DNA of 64,000 nt from Mycobacteriales bacterium (GCA_013362805.1 JABFVL010000025.1:1-64000); one strand, 5' to 3'. Counted from the first letter of the stretch, positions 25,663-35,347 are shown. Program-made: numbers and translations. Notes: generated by a model from the letters alone, not told the origin.

Positions 25663-26709
25663 ATGGGCACCGTACTCAAAGGCTTACTGCACCAGCGTCA
25701 TCTACAGACATACGCAAATTTCGCTCGCGCCTACGAAAAGGCCGCCGCAGAACTCGACCCTGAGATATCGAATACCTACCCAAGCCGGTCGCAGTTCCAT
25801 CGCTGGCTCGATGGCAAGATTAAAAGCCTGCCGTACGCCAATCACTGCCGAGTCCTTGAGCAAATGTTTCCCGGATGGTCTGCGGCTCAGCTTCTCGCCG
25901 CCGAACCGATAGTTCCGCACCAGCAAGTCGCGACTGTTTCGGGCCTAGTCGACATGGTGACATCTGAACTCGGAACACCCACCTCTACAAATGTGAGTTG
26001 GGAACAAAAAAACGAGAATATTCCTTTCAATCATGCACCGGTGGCAATAAGCGACGAGGCATCGGGTGTAGCTCGAAAGCTTGTCATGCTGGCTCGAGCC
26101 AAACGCTGGAAGGAAAGAGATCTACGGCAACTCGCGCGGCTACACGGCCACGTGGTCGAGACTGACCTGCGAACTGATATAGACATCAACCAGGACGGAA
26201 ATGTATCAATTATTTACCGTCGGGAATTACTCAATCTCACCGATAGGCCGGTAAGAAGACTAGTCACCCAAACGTGGGGCGAACACGTGCCAGGTCGAAT
26301 CGAGATTAACCCAGGCACAAACTCCGATCGGAATATCAAAATCACAAGAATCCATGAAACAAAAACTCACCTTCGCTATGCCTGTGATATTAATCCACCA
26401 ATCGCACCAGGAGAAATGGGAGCGATTGGAATCGAATCCACCGGTTTTAGATTGGTGAGTGATCATTACTGGTGCTTGGCCATACCCCGGTACACCAAAC
26501 AACTAACAATCCAGATACTCCATCGGGGATTGAAAAGGCTTACCGAATGTCACTCATTCCAGGAGCTCGAAAACGGAGAACAACGCTCCGCTGACAATGG
26601 CCTTATTTGGAATCACATTCAAGATGGCGTGACCATCCTGCAAACGTGCGACTACCTCAACCCGGGACAAACAATTACCGTGCGATGGAATTTGGAGACA
26701 AATGAATGA
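25663..26709 (+). CDS. HTH-domain protein of the actinobacterial TYPSRSQFHRWL type
   Basis: A 348-residue protein. Residues about 4-85 (LLHQRHLQTYANFARAYEKA, then NTYPSRSQFHRWLDGKIKSLP and HCRVLEQMFPGWSAAQL in pieces) match a DNA-binding N-terminal domain widespread in actinomycetes, where it precedes varied C-terminal domains. After a helical linker (about 125-160) comes a β-rich domain of about 190 residues of unknown function. Its end overlaps the next gene by 8 bp (ATGAATGA), so the two are translationally coupled. The likely role is regulation or DNA binding for the operon it heads. No strong ribosome binding site is seen before the ATG. Confidence 0.75.
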   Translation: MGTVLKGLLHQRHLQTYANFARAYEKAAAELDPEISNTYPSRSQFHRWLDGKIKSLPYANHCRVLEQMFPGWSAAQLLAAEPIVPHQQVATVSGLVDMVTSELGTPTSTNVSWEQKNENIPFNHAPVAISDEASGVARKLVMLARAKRWKERDLRQLARLHGHVVETDLRTDIDINQDGNVSIIYRRELLNLTDRPVRRLVTQTWGEHVPGRIEINPGTNSDRNIKITRIHETKTHLRYACDINPPIAPGEMGAIGIESTGFRLVSDHYWCLAIPRYTKQLTIQILHRGLKRLTECHSFQELENGEQRSADNGLIWNHIQDGVTILQTCDYLNPGQTITVRWNLETNE

Positions 26710-27886
26710 GTCGATGAGAGATCAGATAGAACGAGTCCTTCGAGGCTGGGACGCCCACGAACGCGGACGCGGAACACCTGTCATCGACTTTGATCTGTCT
26801 TCTTTTACTGCAGAGGTAACTCCACTTGATCGCATAACTACGCTGGAAAAACTCACCCAACTGTCGAGAATCACAGCTGATGACGGGCTTTCGGCGAGAC
26901 TCACCTCAGATATCACATATCTCCGAGCGCTGCTTGGAGAGCGCCTCCCGCTTGATCAATACATACGGCAAACACAAGGTTGCACCGCGGCAGGCTGGCA
27001 GCCGGACTACGTCGAGAAAAAGGGCGAGCAGGCACAGTGTGAACTTGCTCAGCTCGGAGTGAAATGGGGGCCCGACACCGAAAACGAATTAAACGAAGCA
27101 GAGGGTCCGCTCACTCTGGATGCGGCAATCCACACCATGCGAGATGCCATCGACGAATATCTCCCCCGAGTTCGCGAACTAGTCGGTGTGAACGTCGACC
27201 TAAATGTAAACATCGAAACCGACAACGTGGACGCCTACTGGAGCTATTGGGCCGATGGCACCGGAAATGCGATACGCCTGAGGCTCAATACGCGACGAGC
27301 ACGTTTCAGCAAAGCCCGCGCGCGATACTTCGCACTTCACGAAGGCGTAGCGCATGGGCTACAAATGGCCAGTTTCGCGCACCAAGCCACCACCACCAAT
27401 GTGTCCTGGGTACGTTTTCTGTCGGTTCATTCGTTGTACTTGGTCGCCATTGAGGGCATTGCCCAAGCACTGCCGCTTTTTATCGCCGCAGACGAACCAC
27501 ATCTGGTCGCGCGCACTCGGTTGGACCATTATCTCAAGCTCGTGCACGCTGAATTGTTTCTCATGATCAACGCGGGAAAATCCCCAGAAGAATGCATCAG
27601 CCATGCCCGAGGACGCGTGCCTTTTTGGAGTGGCAGCGATATCGCTGATCTATTAGCCGATCGGAGCGTCAATCCTTTACTTCGTTCGTACCTGTGGGCC
27701 TACCCCGCTGGGATTGACTGGTTTGTAAATCTTGCTGATCAGCGCCCCGCGAATACTGAGAGGATTCTCCGTGACGTCTATAACACCCCGCTCACCCCAA
27801 CACAACTCGAAAAGGCATGGCCGGACGGTCCAACTATCGGGGGAAACGCCAACACTGTTCATTTACGGGACATTGCAATTCCCTGA
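26702..27886 (+). CDS. putative metallopeptidase-like protein with HEGVAH motif
   Basis: A 394-residue protein that overlaps the HTH gene by 8 bp. A helical N-terminal half is followed by ARYFALHEGVAHGLQM (His213, Glu214, His218) and, 33 residues after His218, an AIEGIAQALP segment with Glu251. An H-E-x3-H motif with a downstream E-G resembles the active-site layout of DUF885-type and related gluzincin metallopeptidases, whose motif is HE-x4-H with a later EGWA. No signal peptide is present, so it should be cytoplasmic. Enzymatic activity is inference. A cytoplasmic protease coupled to an HTH protein recalls ImmR/ImmA-type pairs, though the sequence is not of the ImmA family. Confidence 0.6.
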   Translation: MNESMRDQIERVLRGWDAHERGRGTPVIDFDLSSFTAEVTPLDRITTLEKLTQLSRITADDGLSARLTSDITYLRALLGERLPLDQYIRQTQGCTAAGWQPDYVEKKGEQAQCELAQLGVKWGPDTENELNEAEGPLTLDAAIHTMRDAIDEYLPRVRELVGVNVDLNVNIETDNVDAYWSYWADGTGNAIRLRLNTRRARFSKARARYFALHEGVAHGLQMASFAHQATTTNVSWVRFLSVHSLYLVAIEGIAQALPLFIAADEPHLVARTRLDHYLKLVHAELFLMINAGKSPEECISHARGRVPFWSGSDIADLLADRSVNPLLRSYLWAYPAGIDWFVNLADQRPANTERILRDVYNTPLTPTQLEKAWPDGPTIGGNANTVHLRDIAIP

Positions 27887-28289
27887 AGTATGGGAAGCAA
27901 TAATCGGCCGAGTTCCCCACATGCGAGCAGTGACGGTACACGGATGGCAGGCAGTTGAAATCACTATTCCACCGAAAGATCGGAAGATTCCAGCTCTCGT
28001 TCCAGGGTCAGATGCCACCGGAGGCTTTGCCGTGGAGGGTCTGACTCCACATGAGTGGAACGAGGTAGATGAGTTCGAGCTCGACCTTTACCAACTGCAA
28101 CAGGTAACCTTCGAGCAAGGCGGCCATGGATGGTGCTTCGCCTATCTAAAGCGCGCATTATCAAATAATCCAAAATGGAATATTGGTAATTACGCTTCGA
28201 CTGAACTCACTGAATATATCGAACTATGCAGAAAGTGGCGCCGCCGAAGAGACGAGCTCATTAATCCAGAGCGATCTAGCGCGTCATAG
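27771..28289 (+). CDS. gamma-glutamylcyclotransferase-like (AIG2/BtrG fold) protein
   Basis: A 172-residue frame from the GTG at 27771, preceded by GAGAGG at 7-nt spacing. The family hallmark YGTL appears in LFIYGTLQFPEVWEAIIGR, followed by VTVHGWQAVEI and a GFAVEGLTPHEWNEVDEFE segment in which the Glu residues match the position of the catalytic acid in this fold. These enzymes cyclise gamma-glutamyl amines to 5-oxoproline. The C-terminus is a basic helix. The start lies 116 bp inside the metallopeptidase-like gene in another frame; no later ATG/GTG/TTG precedes the domain, so the overlap is forced. It is third in the HTH operon. Confidence 0.75.
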   Translation: MTSITPRSPQHNSKRHGRTVQLSGETPTLFIYGTLQFPEVWEAIIGRVPHMRAVTVHGWQAVEITIPPKDRKIPALVPGSDATGGFAVEGLTPHEWNEVDEFELDLYQLQQVTFEQGGHGWCFAYLKRALSNNPKWNIGNYASTELTEYIELCRKWRRRRDELINPERSSAS

Positions 28290-28455
28290 ATCCACACATC
28301 GAGTTGTCAATGCTCCCAAGCGTGCGTGTTCGCCGCGTTCTTCCCGCCATCAAGTTTGGCCGCCGTAGGCGATGGTGCGCAGCATTTGAAAATGGAGCAC
28401 CGACCCTCGATGCGGAGGGACAGGTTGCCCGCAGGTCGTGCCTATGCTCGGGCCC

Positions 28456-28809
28456 ATGACATTGGAATGGGAACAGATCATTGTCGATTCCGCTGACCCC
28501 ATCGCTCTCGGGCATTGGTGGGCCGAGGCTCTCGGCTGGGTAGTGGTCGACGAATCCGCGGAGGTCATCGAGATCCGACCTGCGCCGGACCAGCTGCCAG
28601 GGCTACTCTTCGTGCCTGTCCCCGAGGGCAAGACGTCGAAGAACCGGCTCCACCCCGACTTTCGCCCCGACGACCAGAGGGCCGAGGTCGCCCGGCTGCT
28701 TTCCCTCGGCGCCCGGCGCGCCGACAGTGTGCGGGACGAGCAACACTGGGTAACCCTCCTTGACCCGGAGGGAAACGAATTCTGCATCCTGGGCGAGCGG
28801 AAAAGCTAA
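28456..28809 (+). CDS. VOC (glyoxalase/bleomycin-resistance fold) family protein
   Basis: A 117-residue protein; the ATG at 28456 (MTLEWEQIIVDSADPIALGH) gives the usual start of this subfamily. It contains the paired βαβββ pattern: ALGHWWAEALGW in the first half and WVTLLDPEGNEFCIL in the second. VOC proteins use a metal at the cleft formed by the two modules; substrates range widely and cannot be assigned. The gene is GC-richer than the operon upstream. It converges with the disrupted ispH. Confidence 0.85.
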   Translation: MTLEWEQIIVDSADPIALGHWWAEALGWVVVDESAEVIEIRPAPDQLPGLLFVPVPEGKTSKNRLHPDFRPDDQRAEVARLLSLGARRADSVRDEQHWVTLLDPEGNEFCILGERKS

Positions 28810-28925
28810 GCGGAGCGCCAAACTCTGTGAGCCGAAGCCACGATCGTTAGCTTCGAACGAGGGCACTCTCGGCCGTGAACGCGTCTTCAAAACAGTCAGC
28901 TGCACTCGCCGAGGCTAAGGACGGC

Positions 28926-29867
28926 CTACCGCAAAACGGCGGGCAGGGCGAAGAACATGTCTTCCGAAACAGGCTCGACTTCATCGACATTGTTGAAGCC
29001 CCGCTCGGCGAGCAGGCTCAGCACCCCTTGCACGAGCTCATCAGGCACCGACGCGCCTGAGCTGATGCCTACTGTGGTGACCCCGTCGAGCCAAGCCGGG
29101 TCAATTTCGCTCGCGTAGTCAATGAGGTAGGACGCTTTGGCGCCAGCACCAAGCGCAACTTCAACGAGGCGCACCGAGTTCGATGAGTTTCGCGAGCCCA
29201 CCACCAGCACCAGATCGCATTGTGGAGCGATTTCTTTGACCGCCAGCTGACGGTTTTGGGTGGCTTAGCAGATGTCGTCGCTGGGTGGCGACTGCAGCAG
29301 CGGGAAGCGGGCTTTGAGCTTGTCCACTGTTTCGAGCGTTTCGTCAACGCTCAGTGTGGTCTGGGACAACCACACCACCCGGGATTCATCGCGCACCTGC
29401 AAGGAGGCGATGTCATCGGTGTTGTCGACCAGTTGGGTGCGGTGTGGGGCCTCACCGAGCGTGCCTTCAACTTCTTCATGACCTTCATGCCCGATGAGCA
29501 AAATGTCGTAGTCGTTGGCCGCGAATCGGCGTGCCTCAGCGTGCACTTTTGTAACGAGCGGACAAGTGGCGTCGATGGCCCGCAGATTCCGCTCCTTGGC
29601 TTGCTCATGCACCACGGGTGACACGCCGTGAGCCGAGAAAATGACTACCGAGCCTTCAGGCACTTCGTCGGTCTCTTGCACAAATATGGCGCCCTTGGAT
29701 TCCAAGGTGCTGACCACGTGCTTGTTGTGCACAATCTCTTTACGCACGTAGATGGGCGCGCCATATTTTTCGAGCGCTTTTTCCACCGCCAACACGGCCC
29801 GATCGACACCGGCGCAGTAGCCGCGCGGTTTAGCCAGCAGGACGCGTTTTGTGGTGGCAGCAGTCAC
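28926..29867 (-). pseudogene. ispH: 4-hydroxy-3-methylbut-2-enyl diphosphate reductase with in-frame stop
   Basis: The frame from the ATG at 29867 encodes a normal IspH for 200 residues: [10 protein letters not shown] (first Fe-S Cys), [11 protein letters not shown] (catalytic Glu), [12 protein letters not shown] (second Cys) and SDDIC (third Cys). The next codon is TAA (29265-29267) where homologues have a Tyr (CYATQNRQ). The same frame then continues without interruption ([39 protein letters not shown]) to a stop at 28926, giving the standard total of about 313 codons. So a single C-to-A change in TAC would explain it. IspH makes IPP/DMAPP in the MEP pathway and is normally essential. A sequencing error, a second copy elsewhere, or stop read-through are the alternatives. 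Confidence 0.9.
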
Positions 29868-29909
29868 GACCCCATCGTAGGCGAACCCGCCAATGCGGGG
29901 TATTCGGCG

Positions 29910-30077
29910 CTACACCCACGCACCCCAAGCGAGCCACTGTTTCGTTTCTCGTTCTTGCTGCGACAACGCGTCTTCCGCCGGCGCGGTCACGTCACGCTCT
30001 TCGACCATTTCCTCTTGACGGACACGTTTGGGCAGCTCACGATATGGGTTTTCGCGGGGAACCTTACGTTTTTCCAT
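29910..30077 (-). CDS. small charged protein, 55 aa
   Basis: A 55-residue frame from the ATG at 30077: MEKRKVPRENPYRELPKRVR, then QEEMVEERDV and a C-terminal WLAWGAWV. It is highly charged with a Trp-rich end. TAGAAT ends 6 bp before the ATG on the minus strand, a -10-like element placed for a leaderless transcript, as is common in actinobacteria. It lies between the ispH start and the divergent xseA. Function unknown. Confidence 0.5.
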   Translation of the reverse strand: MEKRKVPRENPYRELPKRVRQEEMVEERDVTAPAEDALSQQERETKQWLAWGAWV

Positions 30078-30131
30078 GCCTCAATTCTAGGCGCGCGTGT
30101 ATAGCTCCTTGAGGTACGTAAGCTGGCACGC

Positions 30132-31328
30132 ATGACCTCTTCGCCCGAAGAACCGTGGCCCGTACGTGTGGTGAGTCAAAAAATCGGTGAGTGGATCGCC
30201 AGGCTCGGCGAGGTGTGGGTGGAGGGGCAACTTACCCAGATTTCCCAGCGTCCCGGCACCAAGATGGCGTTCGCGACGCTGCGTGACCCCTCCAGCGACA
30301 TCAGCATCTCCGTGACGTGTTGGCGCGGGGTGTTGGACAAAACACCGCTCGCGGAGGGCGCGCGGGTGATTGTGCGGGCCAAACCCGAGTTTTACGCATC
30401 CCGTGGAACTTTGTCGCTGCGCGCGGCGGAGTTCCGCGAAGTCGGCATTGGCGAGTTGCTGGCCAGGCTGGAGAAGCTGAAAGCTCAACTGCGCGGCGAA
30501 GGGTTGTTCGCACCGGAATTGAAGAAGACTTTGCCATTTTTGCCGCACAATGTCGGGCTCATCACGGGCCGCGCCTCGGCCGCTGAGCGCGATGTTTTGC
30601 AAAACGCGACGAGACGGTGGCCAGCGGTGCACTTCGCCATTCGCAACGTCGCGGTGCAGGGCCCTTCTTCGGTACCAGAAGTGATCAACGCGCTGGAAGA
30701 GCTGGATAAAGATCCTGATGTTGATGTCATCGTCATTGCCCGAGGCGGTGGCTCATTGGAGGATCTTTTGCCGTTCTCCGATGAGGCACTGTGTCGCGCG
30801 GTGTTCGCGTGTGAGACTCCGGTGATTTCGGCGATCGGGCATGAACCGGATGCACCGATTTTGGACTTTGTGGCGGATGTCCGAGCTTCCACCCCCACTG
30901 ACGCGGGCAAGCGTGTGGTGCCTGATTTCGCGGAAGAAGTGGAACGACTGCGCATTGCCCGCACTCGTCTCAATCATGGCGTGACCCGCAAGCTGGAGCG
31001 GGAAGAACAATGGTTGGACCACGTCCGATCTCGACCTATTTTCGCGGATCCACACCTTATGTTTACCGCACGCCACGATGATGTCACCCGGTTGTTGGAT
31101 CAAGCCCGACGCGTGTTTGCCCACCGTTTGGACGCCGCACGCGCTGATATCACGCATGCCAAGGCCCAAATGCGGGCTTTGTCTCCGCAGTCCACCCTGG
31201 ATCGCGGCTACGCGGTGGTGCAACGAGTGGATGATGACAGCGTGGTGCGGGACGCTTCACATACAACATCAGGAGATGCCTTGCGCATTCGCCTGGCAGT
31301 GGGCGAACTCACCGCAACAGCGGATTGA
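30132..31328 (+). CDS. xseA: exodeoxyribonuclease VII large subunit
   Basis: A 398-residue protein. It has an N-terminal OB-fold ([28 protein letters not shown]) and the catalytic domain with [39 protein letters not shown] and [26 protein letters not shown], the signature sequences of XseA. A coiled-coil region follows and the C-terminus has [11 protein letters not shown]. The enzyme degrades single-stranded DNA from both ends together with XseB. No xseB-like frame of 70-90 residues follows, unlike the usual xseA-xseB order; the next gene is of unknown function. Confidence 0.96.
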   Translation: MTSSPEEPWPVRVVSQKIGEWIARLGEVWVEGQLTQISQRPGTKMAFATLRDPSSDISISVTCWRGVLDKTPLAEGARVIVRAKPEFYASRGTLSLRAAEFREVGIGELLARLEKLKAQLRGEGLFAPELKKTLPFLPHNVGLITGRASAAERDVLQNATRRWPAVHFAIRNVAVQGPSSVPEVINALEELDKDPDVDVIVIARGGGSLEDLLPFSDEALCRAVFACETPVISAIGHEPDAPILDFVADVRASTPTDAGKRVVPDFAEEVERLRIARTRLNHGVTRKLEREEQWLDHVRSRPIFADPHLMFTARHDDVTRLLDQARRVFAHRLDAARADITHAKAQMRALSPQSTLDRGYAVVQRVDDDSVVRDASHTTSGDALRIRLAVGELTATAD

Positions 31329-31501
31329 CCAAAACCCCTGCGTTAAATCACCAAATATCACCACGAAGACAGATAACCCTTAGCACTATCGCGGGATAAC
31401 CAAACGGCTGATTTTGCCCTGGGCGAACATTTCCATGCGAAATCACGCTAAGATCACAATCGCACGTTCGCGAACCGTGTCATCCGAAAAGAGCACCCAC
31501 T

Positions 31502-32122
31502 ATGGCAGAAATTCTGATCCCCATCGGTCACGACATCGGACCCGTATATCAAGGCCCCACCGATGTCGGTCCAGAGTCATACGACATTCGCTTCGGCGAC
31601 GGCTCATTTAGCCTCAGCTCAGACGAATACCTTGTGTGGCTCAGCGCCCATGGTGATCCAGCCAGCGGCTCATTCGACGCCCCCACCCGGGACAGCGTCA
31701 TCAAAGCCGCCGAAGCGGAACAAGCCATCGATGCCGCTGACTGTTTGTCCGCGCTCATCGAAGCCGGGGCTCTCGCACCCATCAACGCGGATTCGGCCAT
31801 GGCCGTTCGCTCATTCGCGCAAAACCACCGCGCACTGCCCCTCCAGCGCGGGCTGGGCAACAACCCAGACACCCCCGGGTTGTTCCAAATTCAAACCGAG
31901 TCAACGGTCCCAGTCATCGTTGACGCTGGAACCTACTTCATCTGGATGTACGGCAACCAATTCCCCAGCCTGTGGGAAGGCTGCACCGAACTCGCCGAAC
32001 AATTCAAAGACTCCGACGCCGGTGACGACGCACCACCAGCCGAAGAACTCCTCACCAGATTCCTATCCGCACTGCCCGCGCTCCTCGCTGGCAACTGTGT
32101 CTATTTCGATCGGAAGGCATAA
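31502..32122 (+). CDS. hypothetical protein, 206 aa
   Basis: No family recognised. An acidic soluble protein (MAEILIPIGHDIGPVYQGPT) with a helical middle (VIKAAEAEQAIDAADCLSAL) and a hydrophobic C-terminal helix (FLSALPALLAGNCVYF). It is preceded by a weak ribosome binding site (AAAGAG) and a TAAGAT element about 50 bp upstream. It is 3 bp upstream of the large gene that follows, so the two form an operon. It occupies the place where xseB would usually lie. Confidence 0.7.
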   Translation: MAEILIPIGHDIGPVYQGPTDVGPESYDIRFGDGSFSLSSDEYLVWLSAHGDPASGSFDAPTRDSVIKAAEAEQAIDAADCLSALIEAGALAPINADSAMAVRSFAQNHRALPLQRGLGNNPDTPGLFQIQTESTVPVIVDAGTYFIWMYGNQFPSLWEGCTELAEQFKDSDAGDDAPPAEELLTRFLSALPALLAGNCVYFDRKA

Positions 32123-32125
32123 GTC

Positions 32126-34195
32126 ATGGCCCTCGCACCCACTCCACAACGCGGCGTTTTAAAACGGGCGGGTTCACGCTGGCGCAGCCGGAACGTGTGG
32201 TTCCGAGCGGCCGCGTTCGTGCTGACCGGCGGCATCGGAACATTCCTTCAGTACCGAAATGATCGACGCGCCATCATCGCTGAAGACGCCGAACGTCGCT
32301 TCTACACCGAACAAGGCGCCGAACGAGTTCGCAACCAGCTCGAAAACGAGCGTGATTTCGCGGGCGAGTACCAACGGACAGGCGCCGAACTCCAAGTCGC
32401 CATCGCCGCGCTCAGAGGCGTTCCGCTGGACAGCGAAGACCCAGCGCACCAAGATGCCATCCACCGGGCTCAGGTGGCCATTATGGACTTCAACCTTGCC
32501 CACGCCAACTACCAGCAGGGTCTTACCCAAGTCGGCACCAACCCGACTGACCTGGAACTCAACCCAGATCAGCGGATTCCGCGCCGAGCGATCCGCGCAC
32601 CGCTCACGTTGGAAAACTTGCTACAGCAAGACGAATCCGGCCGACAGCTTGGCTTGGAGAACTTCGTAGCGAACTACGACGCGACCATGCGCGAAGAAGC
32701 TCGACTGGACTACGCACGTCAACAATTGATTGACATAATCAACCAGCGCATTCCCGTCGACACTGACCCGCCAAACATCGTTTACGACAAGCGCAACCGC
32801 CTAGCGGCCCAAGACGCCGCCGCAAACCGCGCATTCCGTGATGCGGTGCGGGCCTACCAAAGCAACGCCGCTGACCACACCATGCGCGTCATTCGCACCG
32901 CGAACGTGGACACCACCACCCGACGAGCACCAGTCGCGCCCGCTCCAGTCGCCGGTGGCCTGCCGATTCCGCCCCCGCCTCCCGGAACAACGCCACCGGC
33001 GCCACCGGCCCCGCCCGCTCCCGGAGCCGGCGCATACACACCTCCCACCGGTCGCGGACGTCGTCGGGCGCATTTCCGCGGTCACGGAGATCACTTCCGT
33101 CAAAACCCTATTGCGACGACCGCGCAAGTTATCAACGGTCTTTCGCGGGAGCGTCAGCTGAGTTCAGTGGATCGCGCGGTAAATGCCGCGATTGAGACCT
33201 ACCGCACATACATGACACGTGCTAACGAAAACGCCCAGCTTGCCAACCAGATTTTCAATGGCGTCAATCCCGGCACAAGCTTTGCCGAACGGCAGCAAGA
33301 ACTAGACCGCTTGCAGGCACAACTGGATCAAGATGTCAGTAACTCGTTCACTTTGGGGTCATATGACTATCGCACCACAAGAATAGAAGACATTAAATTC
33401 ACGCAATACGGCGATCCTGACAATAAGAAGGATCGCGGCGTGGTGGGCAGAATCAGTGAAGCCCAGAGGGGTCTTGGGCGGCATGCCGAAACAATCGAGC
33501 TCAGCCTCGTAATCAACGCTATAAGGGACAATGAAATCAGCTATGACATGATTTCAACCGGCATCAACGAAGATGCCACAACGGAAAGGCTCGCTGAGCT
33601 AGGGCTTTCACACTCAGCCGCAAGAAAATTGGGTCAACACCCTTCTGGCTCCGAAGAAGGCCAAGCAATAATCACCGCGGTACGCGGCCTTTCCGACAAA
33701 GCGCGCGAAAAAGGCACCGAGCTCGCCGGGCTACGAGCCCAATCCAACCACCTGGAGCAGGCTCGCAAGAAGGCTTGGCAAGAGCAGCTCGACCTGCTTA
33801 CCTCAGACCCGGATCTGGCTCCGCTCCTAGAGCTCCGTAAAAACGTGGCGGAGAAGAGAGAAGAGCTAAAACAAGACCGCGAAACGCACCAACAGCTATC
33901 CGAATCGGTGAGGGCCGATGTCGATAGCGCGAATACCGCGGTCGACGAAGCTCTCAGCCGCGCCAGCCAAGCTCGGGACCATGTGCGCGCACGGAACACT
34001 CGAGCGGCAACCCGGGCGGCCCGCACAGGTGTCGGTAGCGCCCCGACCCGAGCTCGCCAGGTTCAAGCGAGTGACATCACTCAAGGACGGAGCGCCCCCA
34101 CGGTTGCACCATTGCCGGTAACTGGCCCTCCCATGCCAGCGTCACCGCCCGCACCGGCGCCGACACCCGCTGGGTCGCCCGCACCAACCCGCTAA
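32126..34195 (+). CDS. large protein with one TM helix and coiled coils, 689 aa
   Basis: No family recognised. A short basic N-terminus is followed by one hydrophobic segment (WFRAAAFVLTGGIGTFLQ, about residues 25-43), which would anchor the rest in the membrane. Residues about 60-265 are helical and charged. A run of prolines and glycines lies at about 268-310 (GLPIPPPPPGTTPPAPPAPP), and a second helical region (about 330-650) includes a clear coiled coil (LELRKNVAEKREELKQDRE). The tail is Pro/Ala-rich. It begins 3 bp after the 206-residue gene. Possible roles include a scaffold at the membrane, but this is speculation. Confidence 0.75.
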   Translation: MALAPTPQRGVLKRAGSRWRSRNVWFRAAAFVLTGGIGTFLQYRNDRRAIIAEDAERRFYTEQGAERVRNQLENERDFAGEYQRTGAELQVAIAALRGVPLDSEDPAHQDAIHRAQVAIMDFNLAHANYQQGLTQVGTNPTDLELNPDQRIPRRAIRAPLTLENLLQQDESGRQLGLENFVANYDATMREEARLDYARQQLIDIINQRIPVDTDPPNIVYDKRNRLAAQDAAANRAFRDAVRAYQSNAADHTMRVIRTANVDTTTRRAPVAPAPVAGGLPIPPPPPGTTPPAPPAPPAPGAGAYTPPTGRGRRRAHFRGHGDHFRQNPIATTAQVINGLSRERQLSSVDRAVNAAIETYRTYMTRANENAQLANQIFNGVNPGTSFAERQQELDRLQAQLDQDVSNSFTLGSYDYRTTRIEDIKFTQYGDPDNKKDRGVVGRISEAQRGLGRHAETIELSLVINAIRDNEISYDMISTGINEDATTERLAELGLSHSAARKLGQHPSGSEEGQAIITAVRGLSDKAREKGTELAGLRAQSNHLEQARKKAWQEQLDLLTSDPDLAPLLELRKNVAEKREELKQDRETHQQLSESVRADVDSANTAVDEALSRASQARDHVRARNTRAATRAARTGVGSAPTRARQVQASDITQGRSAPTVAPLPVTGPPMPASPPAPAPTPAGSPAPTR

Positions 34196-34200
34196 ACCGA

Positions 34201-34242
34201 CACGGCCGTGCTGGGGGTGAATTCGCCCTCAACACGGCCGTG
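34201..34242 (+). terminator. hairpin formed by two copies of CACGGCCGTG
   Basis: The palindrome CACGGCCGTG occurs at 34201-34210 and 34233-34242 and can pair across a 22-nt loop that itself contains GGGTGAATTCGCCC. It starts 6 bp after the preceding stop. No T run follows, so its role as terminator is likely but unproven. Confidence 0.5.
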
Positions 34243-34324
34243 CTGTGTGCGGCCCATATACGCCGAGTGTTCTTCCCATCTGCCAGGATGTTTATCGACC
34301 GTGCCCCCCGATGATGGAGGATTT

Positions 34325-35347
34325 GTGACCGACACTCAGCCAAACCCAGCCGATGCCAGTTCGAGCAAGCAGCTCCCCGACCGCAACTTGGCCCTTGAGT
34401 TGGTGCGGATCACCGAAGCGGCAGCGATGGCGGCTGGACGTTGGGTGGGGCGTGGCGACAAGATCGGCGGTGATCAGGCCGCCGTTGACGCGATGCGCAA
34501 ATTGATCAACTCGGTGAGCATGCAAGGCGTTGTGGTCATTGGTGAGGGCGAAAAAGACAACGCGCCCATGCTTTTTAACGGCGAAGAAGTCGGCAACGGT
34601 GACGGCCCGGCCTGCGATGTGGCGGTAGACCCGATCGACGGCACCACGCTGATGGCCAAGGGAATGCCCAACTCCATTGCCGTGATCGCGTTGTCTGAGC
34701 GCGGCGCCATGTTTGACCCGTCTGCTGTTTTCTACATGGAAAAGCTGGTGGTGGGCAATGAGGCCGCTGATGTCATCGACATCAACGCACCCGTGGGTGA
34801 AAACATCTCACGTGTGGCTCGAGCCAAGAACTCGGGCGTTGAAGACGTCACGGTGTGCATTTTGGATCGGCCTCGACATGATCAAATCGTTCGCGAAGTG
34901 CGCGAAGCTGGTGCTCGAATCAAGTTCATCTCAGATGGCGATGTCGCTGGCGCTATTTCGGCTGCCCGCGAGGGCACCGGCGTGGACATGCTGATGGGCA
35001 TTGGTGGCACGCCCGAGGGCATCATCGCGGCCGCCGCGTTGAAATGCACTGGCGGCGCGATGCAGGCCAAGTTGTGGCCGAAGGACGACGATGAGCGTCG
35101 TCGGGCTATCGACGCCGGGCATGACTTGGACCGGGTTTTGCACACCGACGATCTTGTGCGTGGCGAAAACGTGTTCTTCTGCGCCACGGGAATCACCGAT
35201 GGCGATTTGATGCAAGGCGTGCGATACCGCTCCGGTGGCGCTACCACGCAATCGTTGGTCATGCGGTCTAAGAGCGGCACGATCCGCACGGTAGAGAGCT
35301 ACCACCGTCTGGAAAAACTGCGCAGCTATTCGCTGATTGATTTTTAG
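34325..35347 (+). CDS. glpX: class II fructose-1,6-bisphosphatase
   Basis: A 340-residue enzyme from the GTG at 34325, which follows GGAGG. The family motifs are visible: [37 protein letters not shown] (metal binding) and [17 protein letters not shown]. GlpX hydrolyses fructose 1,6-bisphosphate to fructose 6-phosphate in gluconeogenesis. With PEP carboxykinase at 60.5 kb it completes the committed steps of that pathway in this window. A longer frame from 34208 runs through the hairpin and is not used. In many actinomycetes it lies near the fumarase genes, as here. Confidence 0.97.
   Translation: MTDTQPNPADASSSKQLPDRNLALELVRITEAAAMAAGRWVGRGDKIGGDQAAVDAMRKLINSVSMQGVVVIGEGEKDNAPMLFNGEEVGNGDGPACDVAVDPIDGTTLMAKGMPNSIAVIALSERGAMFDPSAVFYMEKLVVGNEAADVIDINAPVGENISRVARAKNSGVEDVTVCILDRPRHDQIVREVREAGARIKFISDGDVAGAISAAREGTGVDMLMGIGGTPEGIIAAAALKCTGGAMQAKLWPKDDDERRRAIDAGHDLDRVLHTDDLVRGENVFFCATGITDGDLMQGVRYRSGGATTQSLVMRSKSGTIRTVESYHRLEKLRSYSLIDF

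Noticed and set aside
24000..28300. Insertion sequence or prophage in the accessory stretch
   Set aside because: No transposase, integrase, terminal repeats or tRNA attachment site could be found; only composition and gene content differ.
29265..29867. Treating the two ispH parts as two separate genes
   Set aside because: They are in the same frame with only one stop codon between them, and together make one standard-length IspH.
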